A DNA stretch of 64,000 nt from Blasia pusilla (GCA_050084515.1 CM114271.1:6572001-6636000); one strand, 5' to 3'; counted from the stretch's first letter, positions 34,201 through 47,690 are shown. The notes: generated from the sequence alone by a model not told the origin. Numbers and translations: made by a program.

Positions 34201-37200
34201 TCCAAATCACCAGTGGCTAAATTTTTTTCTTGGCTCTGTATTTACAACTTTGGCCCTTGGGTTGAATAAGAATGAATCTTGTGGATGTACTGTACAGATT
34301 CATCAGTGGTGGGAGAATCCCTGAGGCCAGTGAAACAAGAGCCTTCAATATCTCCTTCAAGAATCAAGTAAGTCTACTTGACATCTTCCACCTTTATTTT
34401 CAAGCAACTGCTCCTGATCTTACTGGTCAAATTTCTGCCCTCTTCTCACTCTTTTACTTTCCAGTTGTACTTAGAGATAATCTTCACGCTACTTGTGAAT
34501 TTGCTAAGTCTGAGTTTTCTGGTTTTATATCTTGTTTGGTTTAAGTTAAAGTTGGTAGAAAAATGTCTTTCCTACAAGCAGTTGAGAGCTGTAATTGTAG
34601 AGTCCAAGGAAACACTAGTACAGGTCCCTGCATTCCTCCCAGCTCATATTGCATCAAGTCCTTTGGGTACAATACCATGAAAATGGTCTTGTCAAGGTGA
34701 GTGGTGCTGGTCATGTTATTGCTGTTTTGCTTTCAAATTTTTATCCTTGTGGTTTATAAATCGGTAATGTGCCTTATTTGCTTACTATACTTTCTTTTAC
34801 GATGTCTGAAATGAAGAACTGAGGATGTTAAGGAGTTGGCTGAACGAAGGTCACCATCAGGCCTCTCTCTAGGTTTGTTTCCAAGACTAAGGTTTAATGT
34901 GGGTTCTGTAGACAACTGCTGCTTGAGGTTAAGCTTGTATTTCAGGGTTTAAAGTTTTCAGGGACAACCACGTCTTACTAGTGTTATGTCCTACTGGCAT
35001 TAAAGCTCTTGGTTTTGACTTATTTTGTGAGGGGTGTGAGAACGTTTTTTGTGAGATGCTCTTCAATACGAAGAGCCTGCATATTGCCAAACATTGCCTT
35101 GAAGCTATGTTTGCTTTCTCCACTAGACCATGAAAGACGATTCCCTTGGAAGTATCCATATGTGTTCAGAGAATATCTCTCTACCTGAATTCTGGCAGAA
35201 CCTGTGTTCAATCCCCTCAACATTGTTTGTTGACCTGAACAGCTTGAAAACCCAATTTTAATGGATGTGGCTGTGCCTGTGGCTGTGGGAGTAAATTTGC
35301 TTGTGAGCCCTGACACCTAAACCTTGCATTTCAACAGGGAACAAGGATGGCAAGCCGGAAGGAGACCAAGGGGAAGGAAATTCCGGTGCCCCCATGTCTA
35401 CAGCGAAAAAGACTGCCGCAGGTGGTCTAGTGAAAGAGATTCCTGATGGTACAGGCATTGTTACTGCTGAAGGTAGGTTCTCTTCTGCCTCTAAAATCAA
35501 AAGCAGAGTCTAACCGCTTCAGGTTACACTTCTTGAACTTCAAGGGTAATCTTTTTTGAATTACAACAAGACTGTTATCTAGATGCCTGTGTAGTGACTG
35601 ACCTTCATTCAACTTGTTTCTTCATCGATGATTGGCCTTGACCTAATTTTAAATCTGAACTACATTTACCTGGTAGGTCCTGCAAACAATACCTGTCTCT
35701 CTCGTCCTCTCTTGTTTTGTTAGATTTTTTCAGTATCCTTTTAGCTAACTTGAACTGGTGTCATCAAGTTCTCTGACCTGTCAGTGTACCCCTTTATTCC
35801 CCTTTTTTTTCTTCTTTCTTTCCTTTCAGACCTAGAGATACAATGTGAAGAGGTCCCAAAATTAGAGAGGAGAGATATTCCCCAATGTGTGTTGGATGCA
35901 CTAGACTACTAGAGTACCACATTATGACTTGTTCCATGAAACTTCCTTAACTATAAGAGTAGGGTCACTTGGAAAGTGTAAGGTTGCCCAAATTTTATGT
36001 AGACCTTATGTCATCCTATGGTCTGAATTTTTTTAATAAATGATAACATGGGTATAAAGTGGGTAGCATTCAGGGTCCTACTGTGCTAAATTACCAATAA
36101 TTGAGGAAGTCAGTCTGGATTCGAGAAATAGACTCTTTTCACAGCTGTTTAACTAATTCCAGAAGTAGTTAATAAAATCTATTTGAGGCAGTCCCCATAG
36201 GACTGTGCTGCAAGTGCTTTGGTGAGGGCACAACAGCAGAGCCAGCCATGAACACACTTCACCGACAAGCTAGTCCTCACCACTCATCCATCTTATTGGA
36301 AGGATTTCCAACAAGTCATCTTTGAGCCTCTAGATCACTTTCTAGATATGTGATTGCTAGAGCTGAAGGTTTTATTTACAGAACTGAGTGCATCTTTAAA
36401 AAGCCATGAAAATCTCCCTTTTATCTCACCATATATTTGGTTGAGGAAGACCATTTAAGTTCGATCTTTTCCACATGCCAACAAGTTTTCTCCTGGAAAT
36501 TGTAGAAATCAGCTTAACCGATACAGTATTGTGTTGTTCATCGAGAGGAGAACCTAGCAGTCATTTTTCTAGGCTGTTTCTGGTATCTATAACCACCATA
36601 GACCTGTCTTTGTATGATCTGGCTAGTCGAAGTCCTGAAAGCATGAAGCCGTAAGATTTTTACTGCCATGGCTCTTGTGGATCTTGGTGGACTTCAAATT
36701 AGTTCATTTATTCTTCGCTAAATTGCAAAATTTTGCAGACATCTATGCTTCTATAAGTGCACAATCTTAAAGTATTTCCAAGGTGATCCGAAATTTCTTT
36801 TGCTAAGAGTGACTTCCCATCTGTACCGTCTTTGCAGAAGGTCACAGTAATCGTAGCATTGGCGGAAAGAAGCCAAAGCCCCTGGCTGAAGAGAACAAGG
36901 CAGGCACTGCCGCTACAGAACAGACAGGTTACAACCCAAAGAGACAAGAGTTTGATCCAGAGTATGACAATGATGCAGAGCTCCTTCTGGCGGATATGGA
37001 GTTCAAAGATAATGATACTGAAACTGACCGTGAGCTAAAACTCCGAATGCTGCACATATACCTTTCAAGGTAAGACAGACATGATTTGTGGTGACTTTCA
37101 TTTTTCCAGGGATTGAAAGAGAAGAAGCAGATGGTTTGACTAGTCCATCACCTATAACTCTTCTGAACTTCCAATACTATATGGCATTCCACACCATTAT

Positions 37201-38652
37201 CCTAATCAGTGAAACGTACTATATGGGTCAAAGTAATTTAGTTAAGATAATCCATGACTTGTGGCTGTATTGTCAGACTCGATGAAAGAAAGCGGCGGAG
37301 GGATTTCATTATCGATAGGGGGCTATTGAATCTGAAGAAACAGCAAGCATTGGATAGAAAGAGAACAAAGGAAGAAAGAGAACTTTGTCAGCACTTTCGT
37401 GTTTTTTTGCGCTACCATTCCAATGAGGAGCATGAGGCCCTCCTGATGGGTTTGTTCAAAGAGCGCAGATTGCGACAGCGAATTGAAGAACTACAGGTTT
37501 GAAGCTCAACAAATGCTTGAAAGATTTAAGGGTTGTTGAGTTCTCCTCCATGATCCAAGCTGTCCTTTTTGGTAGTGCCCTACTTTGAGGCTTGCTCCAA
37601 CCCCAGAGGAATCAAATTTGCATGGTTTTGTAGTTCAAACCAGATCCCTGTCATTACTTGTCCCTGTCATTCATGATCTGCTCTCCACTTGGAATTGAAA
37701 TGCCATTGTGTGTGCACTCTTGACAAGAGAAATTGTTAGAACTGAAATTTAACCAGTTTTTGCTTGGTTTGAAGGTAGTATGATGTGGGTTTGTTCATTT
37801 CATGAGTTGTCTGTGTAATAACTGTAAAGTTTTCTTTGTCTCCAAAATGATTCTGCAGCCGCAGTAAAGCCCTCTTGTTCTCTGCCATAATTTTAATGTG
37901 CGAAAAATCTGAGAACTATATTCCATCGTCGTATGAGAGGGAGGTCCAATACACAAGTCTGACATTTGGACGGTTTGCAGGAATTGCGCTCTGCAGGATG
38001 CCGATCACACCTAGAAGGAGATTTATACTTCATAGAGAAAAGGAAGAAGGAGACGGAGGCCAATATTAAGAAGGCAAGAGAAAGTACCACTTTTCTCCAG
38101 GGTGGCAAAGTAACACATCGATCCAACCGTTACATGAAAAGGGAAATGGGGGATGGGGAGCCCAGTTCATCTGGAGATGTGAGAAGTAATCAGAAACCTC
38201 GTACCAGTGGTCATCATATCATGAGCGGGGGCTCTGTTCTAACTAGTGTAAGTAGTAAGGGTGTGAAGAAAAGTGGCGTTCTTTCAGATATGGCAGGTTA
38301 TCCTGGGATGGAGAGTTTATCTATGACTGTGAGTTTCCCTCCACCTTCAATCTATCTTCTTTCCACTTTAAAACTTCATTCAGAGACTCGTTTTTTTCTT
38401 CATGATACTTAAATTTTGATGGGCTTGTCGCGATTACAGGAGAAGGAGCTGTGCTTGCAGTGTAGACTACAACCTAATCACTATCTCAAAATGAAAGAGG
38501 TGCTCATGTTGGAGAGTCTAAAAAAAGGACAAGTCAAAAGATCTGATGCGTACGACATGTTTAAGGTGGAACCCATCAAAACTGACAGGGTGTACGAATT
38601 GCTGAAAGGCATGGGATGGATCCAAGGCGAGGGCGCTTCAGTCGACAGGTAA
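28264..38652 (+). CDS. ADA2: Transcriptional adaptor ADA2 (SAGA-type histone acetyltransferase complex)
   Basis: Thirteen in-phase exons give 610 aa: 28264-28328, 30866-30921, 31653-31822, 32530-32595, 32743-32868, 33249-33324, 34298-34367, 34817-34872, 35338-35472, 36838-37069, 37277-37496, 37981-38328, 38440-38652. It starts MGRSRG, as plant ADA2 does. The ZZ zinc finger is at about 48-97 ([35 protein letters not shown]), the SANT domain at about 106-155 ([30 protein letters not shown]) and a conserved middle at about 305-420 ([32 protein letters not shown]). The SWIRM-type C-terminus is at about 540-605 ([32 protein letters not shown]). Known role: ADA2 links GCN5 to ADA3 and stimulates nucleosomal acetylation in the nucleus. 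Intron 1 is about 2.5 kb. Length matches plant ADA2 proteins (about 490-570 aa) with a slightly longer linker. Exon 8 was chosen because it alone keeps phase and reads [15 protein letters not shown]. Confidence 0.93.
28505..28525 (+). other. G-quadruplex-type motif in ADA2 intron 1
   Basis: Four GGG tracts separated by ATT, ATT and ATT lie about 180 bp inside the first intron on the coding strand. This fits the standard four-tract pattern with 3-nt loops; folding is inferred. Confidence 0.6.
33838..33924. repeat. Two adjacent perfect 16-bp hairpins in ADA2 intron 6
   Basis: AAGGATTTCAAGTGAC (33838-33853) pairs with 33875-33890 across 21 bases. Immediately after, GAAGTTGACATACACT (33891-33906) pairs with 33909-33924 across 2 bases. 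Both stems are exact. They may be the remains of a foldback or miniature inverted-repeat element. Confidence 0.85.
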
Positions 38653-39077
38653 AGATGACAGACGTTCAATTTTTTTCCCCTAGTACTTTTTCAGATTGTT
38701 TTGCATCGGGAACAATTTGAGATTTTGAAAGTGAATTGATTTTAAGAAATATTTTGGTTTTCTTCATGCACCTAATCCAACTGAAATTGCACCGGAATTG
38801 ATTTGGAAATGTTTTGAATTTTTGCAGCAAATCGTATATTTGAAAAGAACGATGCGACGATGCGGTGTATTTTAATTCATTTATTTCCTTCCATTTTCTC
38901 GGTTATCTGGTCAAGCCGATGTAGTGGTTAGGACCCAACATATCATTTGTACATACATTTCAATAAAATAATTCAAAATCTCTTTATATCCGGAAAGGTC
39001 CAGATGGCATAGTTCAAAGTCTCTTTATATCCGGAAAGGTCCAAAAAGCATTTAAGGTTATATATGATGTGACATGG
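38653..39077. other. Convergent 3' region between ADA2 and transaldolase
   Basis: Must hold both 3' UTRs, since the stop codons face each other 425 bp apart. CAATAAAATAA at about 38961 is a candidate poly(A) signal for the plus strand. A tandem duplication with 41-bp period lies at 38972-39042 (TCTTTATATCCGGAAAGGTC twice). Confidence 0.7.
38972..39042. repeat. 41-bp-period tandem duplication between convergent genes
   Basis: A 30-bp string containing TCTTTATATCCGGAAAGGTC is at 38972-39001 and again at 39013-39042 with one mismatch. Confidence 0.85.
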
Positions 39078-42000
39078 CTACACATTTGGAGGTGGCCATA
39101 TTTTAGCAAAATATTGTTCTATTCTTGTCGTCTGTTCCACATTTCCCAAGAGACTCGCGCGTAACATCTGTTCACCCAATGGCCCAAGTTTTTCCGCAAA
39201 TCGTGCTTGATCCCATCTTTTGGTCTGGACAAAATTTCCGATGTTCTAATGAGCATAGTAAGTGAACCGCTATAAATAAGACCAGAAAATATCTAATAAG
39301 GAACACCCAAAAATAGGAAATCTATTTTTTGTATAGTATGTACTTACCTCATAATCAGAAAACTCTATTGCCCTTGCAGCAGATTTGGTCAGCCTCGGCT
39401 CAAATGCGTACTTTTCCCCCAAGTCAGCTTTTGATTCCTTCAGAAATTGCAAAATCTTGACTGGCACAATTAAGTAATCCAAGCTGCAGCAGATTATCAC
39501 AACAAGAGTCATTAAAAAGCTAAGCCTGACAACAATGCCTCTGGATTAAGAAGCTAACTCTGAATATAATATGTAACGGTTGATTTGAAGGTTAATTGAG
39601 TTTCGGTTCCTGCCCTAAAGGTCTAGTATTCTTCTCACCCGAGCAGGCTGAATACGTCCTGTTTGTTTCGTATGGCGGCAGCCATCACTTTGGACTTATA
39701 TCCATATCTGTGGATGTGGTTGTACGTCTTCATTGCCTACCACAGTTACTCCACGGAAGAACCTCATTGGACGTACCAAAATCTGCTCAAAATGTATTTC
39801 ATGAAAGGAAACAATAGCAGTTTATTCTATTCTTCGAATTTCACACCTGGTCTAATTGAAAAACGATGAGATAAAGATAAAGATAAAGCGAAGTGAAGAG
39901 AGACCAGACGTTGAGTATATACCATCAAAGTCCGTGAGGGAAAGACTCACCAATGCAACTCCAGGATCTTGACCCATTTGAAGAGCTGCGTCTACGTCCT
40001 TATCACCGGAGTGATTCCGGGCCCAATCCTAACACGCCAAAAAATTGCAGGGAATTTAGAGCCATAAAATCAAAATCCACCTTGGGAGTGCTTTGAACAA
40101 GCAAAGCATCCTAATTGGAAAACCTGAAATTGATATGTGAGGATTTCAGGAAATAATTCTTTGGAACTTAACCCTACCCGCACTCGACCAACGTACACTT
40201 GAATGACAGAAGCTCCAGCTTGAGCTGCTGCTGCGGCTTGCGTGAAGCTGCCACATCAAGCAAGCAACATATCTGCAGTCCTGAAACTCGGTCTACTCCA
40301 ACCTCAAACTCATCGTAGCCCAGGCACAGACGATCAAAGCCTAACTGCTGTCATGATTTGCCCCTAATGCATCTGAGAAAGAAATACGATTACTTAACGC
40401 CAAGTCAACCTTCCAGGTATGCAATTTAAAATGAAGTCAACAGAACTCTTTAGGCATCTTGGACCTTTCAGTACAAGGATCATACACAAGATTCTGTACA
40501 GCGCAATTCTGGTAAGTAAGCAAATCACTTTAGGGAAGTGACGTCAAATTAAATGCGTGACAATAAGTTTGTTGAAAATCAGGTGCTCTTATCTCACCCT
40601 CTGTAGATATGGGGCCATCAATTCAAATCCAAATATCTCCATAGGACCAAATCTAACCTGTAGACATGGGTGATGTGTGTTTGAACACCCTCTTTCTCTA
40701 GGTGTCTAGCAGCATCAATTCCCTGCACGGATCACGCGTCAATAAGCGCCTCGTCAAAGATAAGGGAAAGAAATACCTAGTTCAGGGATCACTCGAGACT
40801 CATTTAAACTAGCAACTCTCTGCAAATCTTCCCCATGATCAGCTTAGGTTATTTGGGTCAGTAGATCTTGAAAGGAAAAGTTCTGAAAGATGACCTTTTG
40901 GAAGTCTGAATCAATTAAATTCTGTGAATTGCGTGAAGATTACTAAGAGGGAACTGGTTGACAAGTTGCTTCAGCTAACATGATGCACGAAAGTCTCTTC
41001 CTATTGCCCTGCAAAGCAAACAATCAAATCGCTAAACAAACGAAACACTGGCATATCATTCCCAGTAGAGACAGATTCTACCTGCCAAGTTCCTGAGATT
41101 TTGAACAGAAGACGCTCTCTTGCAACCTCAACCTCGTCATACAAAGAAAGAAGTTCCTGCACCTGTTCCCATTACAGCTACACGACTTTACAATGAGCGG
41201 CCCAAACGGAACAACCGAAGAGAATCAATCTTCTCCTCCATAACAGCGGTCTCTTCGTTTTGACGTCAGTACAATGGAACGGTTGTGCAGCTATAAGTAC
41301 CTCAGCATCTGATCGTAACTATCAAAAGATGAACTTCATAAACTCCAAAAATTCTTTTCATGATGCCCTTCGACAAACTGGTCATTTGTCCAATGCCTTT
41401 CGACTAGTTCACCCCGGCCTCAAATACATTCTCTATGATGTCTGGGGCATGATTCAGAATCTCGCATCCCGTCACTGAAAACCCGAGACAATTCCCCCGG
41501 AAAGTTTGAGTCAGATTCCCATATTGTTTGGCCAGTTGCGCTTAGCATCAAATACCTTCTCTATTATGCCCGGTGTATCATATGACAATCTGGCATCCAC
41601 CTCTGTCGAAACCCGTCCTGGTACCAACTTCACAAGGTCTGCTCCGACGTTAACTAAAGCCTGCCGCACGGCTGATTAGTCAAATTATCGCCGCCCGACT
41701 GAAAAAAAGGTGAAACAAATGTCTTCGGGGGCACATGCAAAGATCCATCAGTCACATAAACAACTTTCGAAGAGTTGGTATTTAGCAAAATATCTCGTCA
41801 ACCGAACAAGGGAGTCACTTGATGTGGATCAATACTTTGCTTAGAAAGCAGGAAAGTCTGCCAGGAGTGCTCTGAATCGTGTAGCATTTCCCATACGCCA
41901 ATGCTCTCTCAATTGCGCTCTGCAAAACGACATCACAGTTGCTGTCTCGTGAGAGTGTTGTCCACTTTCGAGAATCTCCTTCATATGCGATACACTATCA

Positions 42001-43242
42001 GAAGGATCTTGCTCGAAACATTGATATGACATAACCGTCCCACATACGAGTGACGGTCCACTCGAAAGCGTTACGCTTACGTTGTATCTCGCTCGTGGAA
42101 GACCGGTTATGCCAAGGAGTACTGACGGGCTCACTGTAGCGGCTGTCGGGGGGAATCTGTTTACGACAAACACCTGCTGTCAGACATAATTCCTGTGACC
42201 GATAGAGATGTCGATTCCAGTGTCATCTCGCAGCCTCTTCTTAAGAATGTTCCAGAATTGCGACAAGATGGGAAAGAAAGCACCACTACATCCATTCTAC
42301 CTCTCAAAATCGTCGAAGATAACAGTGTCAGGAACAATTTCGCTGAATTTTGATATGGCATCCAGCTCCGTGCCTGCAACTGCTCATGCCTAATAATCAA
42401 GACAGTGCTGAGTACATTTCAAGAAAAAACTTACTTCTGAACTTCTACCCTTTGAAACTTCCTAAGAAATTCAACAAAAGTTGTGGCCATCGACTTCAAA
42501 TGCAATTCTCCGATTCAAGCTCTGCACTCCGGTGTCACAGAGATAGGAAGGCAAAGTGTGTAACCTACCAACGCTGATTTCTGCACGGGGAAATAACACA
42601 GCTCTACGGGCGGTTGATGATACTCGCGGGTTGTGGGGCACAAGACTCCTCCATTTAACCGCAGGTATGGTAGACACAAAGTTACGAATACAAGGCTGCA
42701 ACAAGAAATTCAAGGACGACCTTCAATAATAGAGTACGCCCCAGACCAAAGGACGTTGATGCACAAGTTAATATGAATGTCTCACTGCGGCGCGTTTCTT
42801 CAATAAACAATTGCTACTCGCTCTGTGTTGTGTGACAGTACATGCATGAAATTTTGAAATTCCTTCACATACAGGGCACCGCTAATTCTATCCAATTTTA
42901 AAGTGGCATGTGCCCATGCTTACGAGTCGCCATCGGTTGCGACATTCGTACTCTAGTTAGATTTCTTAGAATCATTTCCTTTCGAAGAGCATCGGAATTT
43001 TGGACTGATCATCTACGTAGTGGAAGCAGAAAAACTACAATACGAGGCATGAAGATGAACTACAGCTTCAGAAACGTGTTCATCATAAACCATGTCAATA
43101 GACCCTCATTCTGTATAAGAGGCTTGAGCGCCCAAGAATTTGCCTTGGAGCCATTGTGCACCCGAGAGAAAGGTGTCCGCGACGAGTCCGCCGATGATCG
43201 TCGGGTAGAGGGCAAAACAAAGAGACCAGCTGCGATCGCCAT
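39078..43242 (-). CDS. Transaldolase, probably plastid-targeted
   Basis: Exons: 43242-43144 (least certain), 42695-42569, 42373-42301, 42156-42081, 41919-41836, 41660-41556, 41162-41082, 40722-40658, 40247-40178, 40028-39951, 39736-39639, 39483-39348, 39224-39078; 412 aa. It transfers a dihydroxyacetone unit in the non-oxidative pentose phosphate pathway. Seen: [45 protein letters not shown] (about 164-181), [17 protein letters not shown] with the expected Schiff-base lysine at about 209, [48 protein letters not shown] and the C-terminal [17 protein letters not shown]. The first ~75 residues are basic and Ser/Arg-rich, like a transit peptide. The proposed first exon ends at a GC donor (CCAAG|GCAAAT); another first exon is possible. 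All other introns are GT-AG. The enzyme shows no missing catalytic motif. Confidence 0.9.
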
Positions 43243-45086
43243 TACACCAACTACTAAAAGCGCTCCGAGAAAGGAGCGACTGCCGATTGCTATGAAGGCA
43301 CAAGGGATATCGTTCAAGATCCTCCAGGACTCGATCAGACACCGTGAGCGTGCATACTTTGTTCGCGAAGTCCAAAAGCAGACGCCCGAATTCCCGGCTG
43401 ATGAACAAAGGCAGGTAGAGGTATGTGCGAGGTGGCTGCGCTCACAATCGTCCTTGAGGCGGAGTGGAGTAGGTGGATGTCGTTACCGAGCGCTCTTCTC
43501 GTGTCTTCTTCAACTCCCGTCCAGAGAGTTTTGTCAGACTTTCCTTGCCGTGCTATGCTGTAAGATGCAGCAAAGTGGACATCACAGGTTGGACGCCTGT
43601 ATGAGCTCTCAGTCCAGGCGCCGATGATGTCTGTCATTAACCATGAACCGCGACCGAGTGACTACTCTTGTGAACACAACGACTATGGTTGGTTGCATTA
43701 TACTACAAACACTACTAAAATACGCGGTTCAAATACTAAAATACGCGGTTCATGAGAAAACTGTTGGGAAATTCTCCAAGTTCGATTTGCACTCCTTACG
43801 CAAAGGGATTATCGTGGCTGTGTTGCAATGAGATACATCGCCGGCGTGGTTAGAGGAGCGGACGAATGACCATAGCCTTCCGAGCAATGATCGGGGAGAT
43901 TCGGGGTTACGAGTAAGGCTAGCCGGTTAAATTTGAGAATTCCCGACTAATTTTAAAGCTGCCTACGAAAAACCGGTTAGATTTGAGGACGCTCTTTGTA
44001 TTTCGTATCTGAAAACCGGTTCAAAAACCGGAATTCCCGTTCCCGATTTACCATTCCCGGGAATGTACCGGGTCCCACGAAAAAACTCCCCGAACCCTGC
44101 TTCCGAGAACTGCGAAAGTCAGGTCACCGGCAATAACGAAGGACCGCGCAGTTCACGAGAAACACACTCACTGACACCCGCCTGCCTAATCTCCCCGACT
44201 TCGCCTTCGCCGTCAGGCCCATTCTCATCCTGTGCTTACCATACGGCAACGTTATTCTAAGACAAGCTCGCTCATGAGTCATGACATGAGTTGCCAATAT
44301 CGTATCCCTCCGGGAAATGCTGCCTGTCACTCTGGGCCATATCAGCATTTAATGCAGACATCAGATCTGCCAACAAATGGCGAAATCCGCCTAAAGGACT
44401 CCCAAACTATTCATGAAAGGACACGATAGCCAGCATCATGATCGCAATGCCCTCGTGCCAAGCACAAACTCCGGATGGCGTTGGCATTGAGGTGGACGAC
44501 GGGCGTGCTGGTGACTAGATGTGGCAGCTACGCCACGGCCAAACGCCCTAGCTGCTGCGCTGTTGCGCGCATTAATGGCCCGAACACTTCCGAACCCTAA
44601 TCTCCCACATCTAGCCCGCCAGCGAGGCCTCGTGCTATCCGCTCCGACTGGGTCCAATGGGATCTGGGAATTTCGGAAACCCGGTCTCTCATTATTCTGA
44701 CTTCACATGACTTCCGACGGAGTCGGACGGACGTCTCTCTTTACCTCCCAACCCTTCACAGTCGTCGGAGTGAAAAACGGACGACGACGAGACACGTCAA
44801 CGGAAACCATCGTGCCGATGCCAGACAGTTTGTTAAGAACGGAGATATTATTGACGGGACGAGCCGAGCTTTTGGGAGAGGGACGGAGCACGGGCGGTCG
44901 GTCGGTCGGTCGGTCGGCCGGGGAATCCTTTTGTCCACCGTTAAACATGCTTCCCACGTTGTTGGTACGGGGCTAAATAGGGCAATTCAAATCGGCCCCC
45001 GTCCGGTGTCACCTTCTATCGCCACAGGGATCACACATGTGTTTTTTTTAATATTCTTTATTCTTAAATTTATATTATTATCGGAG
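43243..45086. other. Upstream region of transaldolase; no gene recognised
   Basis: GC-richer than its surroundings, with several unsupported Arg-rich frames. Contains a 21-bp-period direct repeat (43714-43752), repeated AAAACCGGTT strings near 43970-44030 and a (CGGT)5 run at 44895-44917. The promoter of the minus-strand gene should lie near 43250-43700; no TATA box could be assigned. Confidence 0.5.
43714..43752. repeat. Direct repeat ACTAAAATACGCGGTTCA x2
   Basis: Copies at 43714-43731 and 43735-43752. The core TACGCGGTTCA appears again, as ACTACGCGGTTCA, near 15758. Confidence 0.8.
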
Positions 45087-45118
45087 AACGTTTTCTTATT
45101 TGTAAATAAGAAAACGTT
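45087..45118. repeat. Perfect 15-bp hairpin with 2-bp loop
   Basis: AACGTTTTCTTATTT (45087-45101), GT, then the exact reverse complement (45104-45118). It stands at the boundary between GC-rich sequence and AT-rich transposon-like DNA. Confidence 0.9.
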
Positions 45119-46763
45119 TGGTTGAGTACCAAAAACTCACGGTTGAACATTTTTAGGTACTTGAGAGACCTCCAAACGCTAATTGGGTCAAGTTTCCCCA
45201 AATGCATACCATCTCCTTGGGAAGTCCCTTCTCCAAACTTCAATCAATCTTCCCAAGTGGCTTGCCTATCTATACCCAAGTGCATTGATTATTTCTTCAA
45301 GGTGCATCCCCTAGCTCAAACTTTAAACAAGGCCAAAAACGCATCACGGTTAGTTTCTGGTTCAAGAATTTGAGCGGGTAGGGAAGGAGAATGTTCCCCC
45401 CTATAGATATTTCTAGGATTCTCCGTGAGAACCCCACCTTCCCCATTGTCTCACTCGGGCCCTTAATTTCGGCCCTAAACCCAAACGTGGTTCGCGACCC
45501 GTAGATCGGCGTTTGACTAGCTATCCATCAAGATGACTTGGTGGATTCTTCATGTAGATTATGCAACTCTCGGCTTCCCAAATGCATCTTGGAGCTTTGG
45601 ACCCGCATTTTGTGTGTCTCATGGCTACCATACGTCTCGAGTCCTCGTTTGGTGTCTTATAATTGTCTTGCCATCCATTGCTTTTTGTGACTAATCTCGT
45701 GGTATCTTGCTCATCTTGGCTACTCACCTGTTCCTTGCTTCTTGCCCTTCATTCGGCATTTTGCTCTAAGATCTCGAACCTTGCTTGCTTTGCCTTTTTC
45801 CCTGCGATTAGCAATGCCCCTCTTTTGCCTCTAGCTAGTCATAAGACACGTGCACATCTCGCCTAACATGAGTCTTGTGGCCAATTCTGCGACCCTTTCT
45901 AATCTCGCGACTAACTAGACAAGGTTCCAACCCCATTAGGTCATACCAAGGTCTTCCCTTATTAGACTCGCGATCATGACTCACTTCTTGGATCCTCACT
46001 GGCGTGAATGCCATAGACTTAGCTACTTGCGACGCAGTCACATTTCTATCTCCTCTAGAGTCAACTTGATTGGATGTAATTGTGATTCTTTGTGTAATAC
46101 CTTTGGTATGGCTTCCATGGCATATATATTTAATCTCTTATCCTTTTCTTACTATTCCTCTACACATCTATATATTTAAAAGACCCCTTTGTCATCCTCA
46201 CTCTTTACTATATATTAAAAAGATATTACGATATATGTGGTGTACCTCTTAGTTGTGACCCTAATCCCTCACAACTATGATCTCCCAAAGACTATCTCAT
46301 ATTCACATTTGATCTCCCATCTAGAAGAATCATCTAAATCACTTGATCATTGCTCATTACATTAATCTCTCGAGCCCTCCGAAATACCTCAAGGCTTGAA
46401 GCCTCAATACATATTTGGTCCATGTTGATGATCTTAAACTTATTCTTCAATTGTCACGAACTCAATCCTCTATGTAAATTCCTTCTTACACTTGGGGTTA
46501 AGGCTATCAATTGCCCAAATTTTACTTTTGCTTTTAGACCTCCAATATCCTCCAAATATCATACTAATCTTGATTTTTGGAAATGGGGAAATTGCTCACA
46601 TGCAACTTTCTCCTTGATCCCTTTTCCTTCTTGGCTATTGAACAAGAATTTGGGTTCAAGGAAAAGATTGTTTCAATGACTTCGTCCATTGGGAACTTAA
46701 TCTTATTCCTTTCCTAAGCTAGTAAATTCATCCCCCTCCATCTTTGAACTCTTAAGGTGTCTT
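45119..46763 (-). other. Decayed sequence, probably part of an antisense retroelement
   Basis: No intact frame. Read on the minus strand near 46320-46520 there are gag/protease-like scraps (MILLDGRSNVN at a position where retroviral proteases carry D-S/T-G), but the resemblance is weak. Confidence 0.3.
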
Positions 46764-47117
46764 TTAAACCTCAATAAAATACCAACATTTTGAATCACTG
46801 CCCTTTTGGGTATCCCCACTCATACTAGCCCCATTATTATTCTCTAAAACTCTTGGAAAATCTCTTGCAAAATATTTCGTTCCACATCTTTGACATATAA
46901 TCCTTCCATAATATCCTCTACCTTGGTAAGTTACTTTGTAATATTTTTCCCTTGAATATTGGTAATTTAAAAATCTAATTTTAATCCTCTCATAACCATT
47001 ATGTCCTCGTTTGTAGAATTGAATGCTCCCCCCTACATTATCTCTCCTTTCCACCGATTCAACTAAATTCAAACTTAATTGCTCCAACCTATAGGTTAAA
47101 TATAACAAGTTTACCAT
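46764..47117 (-). pseudogene. Retrotransposon gag-like relic with damaged zinc knuckle
   Basis: Open for 117 codons. It reads a basic region (GHNGYERIKIRFLNYQYSRE) followed by ICQRCGTKYFARDFPR. Position for position this matches a CCHC zinc knuckle (C-x2-C-x4-H-x4-C) whose His and last Cys are replaced by aromatic residues. Such replacements fit one or two base changes per codon in a dead copy. Confidence 0.45.
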
Positions 47118-47690
47118 AAAAGGTTTAAATATAGATAAATATGACTAATGTTGCATCTGATTCGCAATGGCTTAAGCTTTCTCCCATCTTTTTTCCTCCA
47201 AGCTTGCCTTCATTCTAATTACTATATATTTGTATGACTTGTTTATGAGTTCTAGGCCTCTTATACTTCACTTCCCCTCACATGTCTAGTCTCAAAATAA
47301 AAAATGAAATGCCTTGCCAACATTTTCATAATACCCATCATTAGAGATATCATCATCTTCGTCCCTCAAAATAGTTTGAAATCTCTCTTCTAGATTATCC
47401 ACTTGCTCTACATACTTCTTCACTCATTGTAAAATCCTCCCTTGAAGGTTACTAATTTCATGCAACAATATTTCATACTTTTTCACTCAAAAGAAACTCC
47501 TTCCTCAAAGACTTTGCTAGTCCATGTCACATTTCTTTGACTTTATTTGATAGATCTCCATAGCATTGTAATGCATTTTTTCCAAAAACTCAAGACAAAA
47601 TGCAACCCAATCTCCAAGTTTCTTCTTCCAATTCCCAATACAAGCATAACTTAAATCCCTTAAAATATCCCTTGATGTTCTCTCCTTCCT

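Noticed and set aside
34618-34680. Possible extra ADA2 exon after the acceptor at about 34605
   Set aside because: It breaks the phase needed by the exon at 35338, whereas 34817-34872 restores it and reads the family-like [15 protein letters not shown].
42908-43627. 239-codon plus-strand open frame
   Set aside because: It lies antisense to the 5' end of transaldolase, is Arg/Ser-rich and has no domain. The minus strand gives a presequence that joins in phase to transaldolase.
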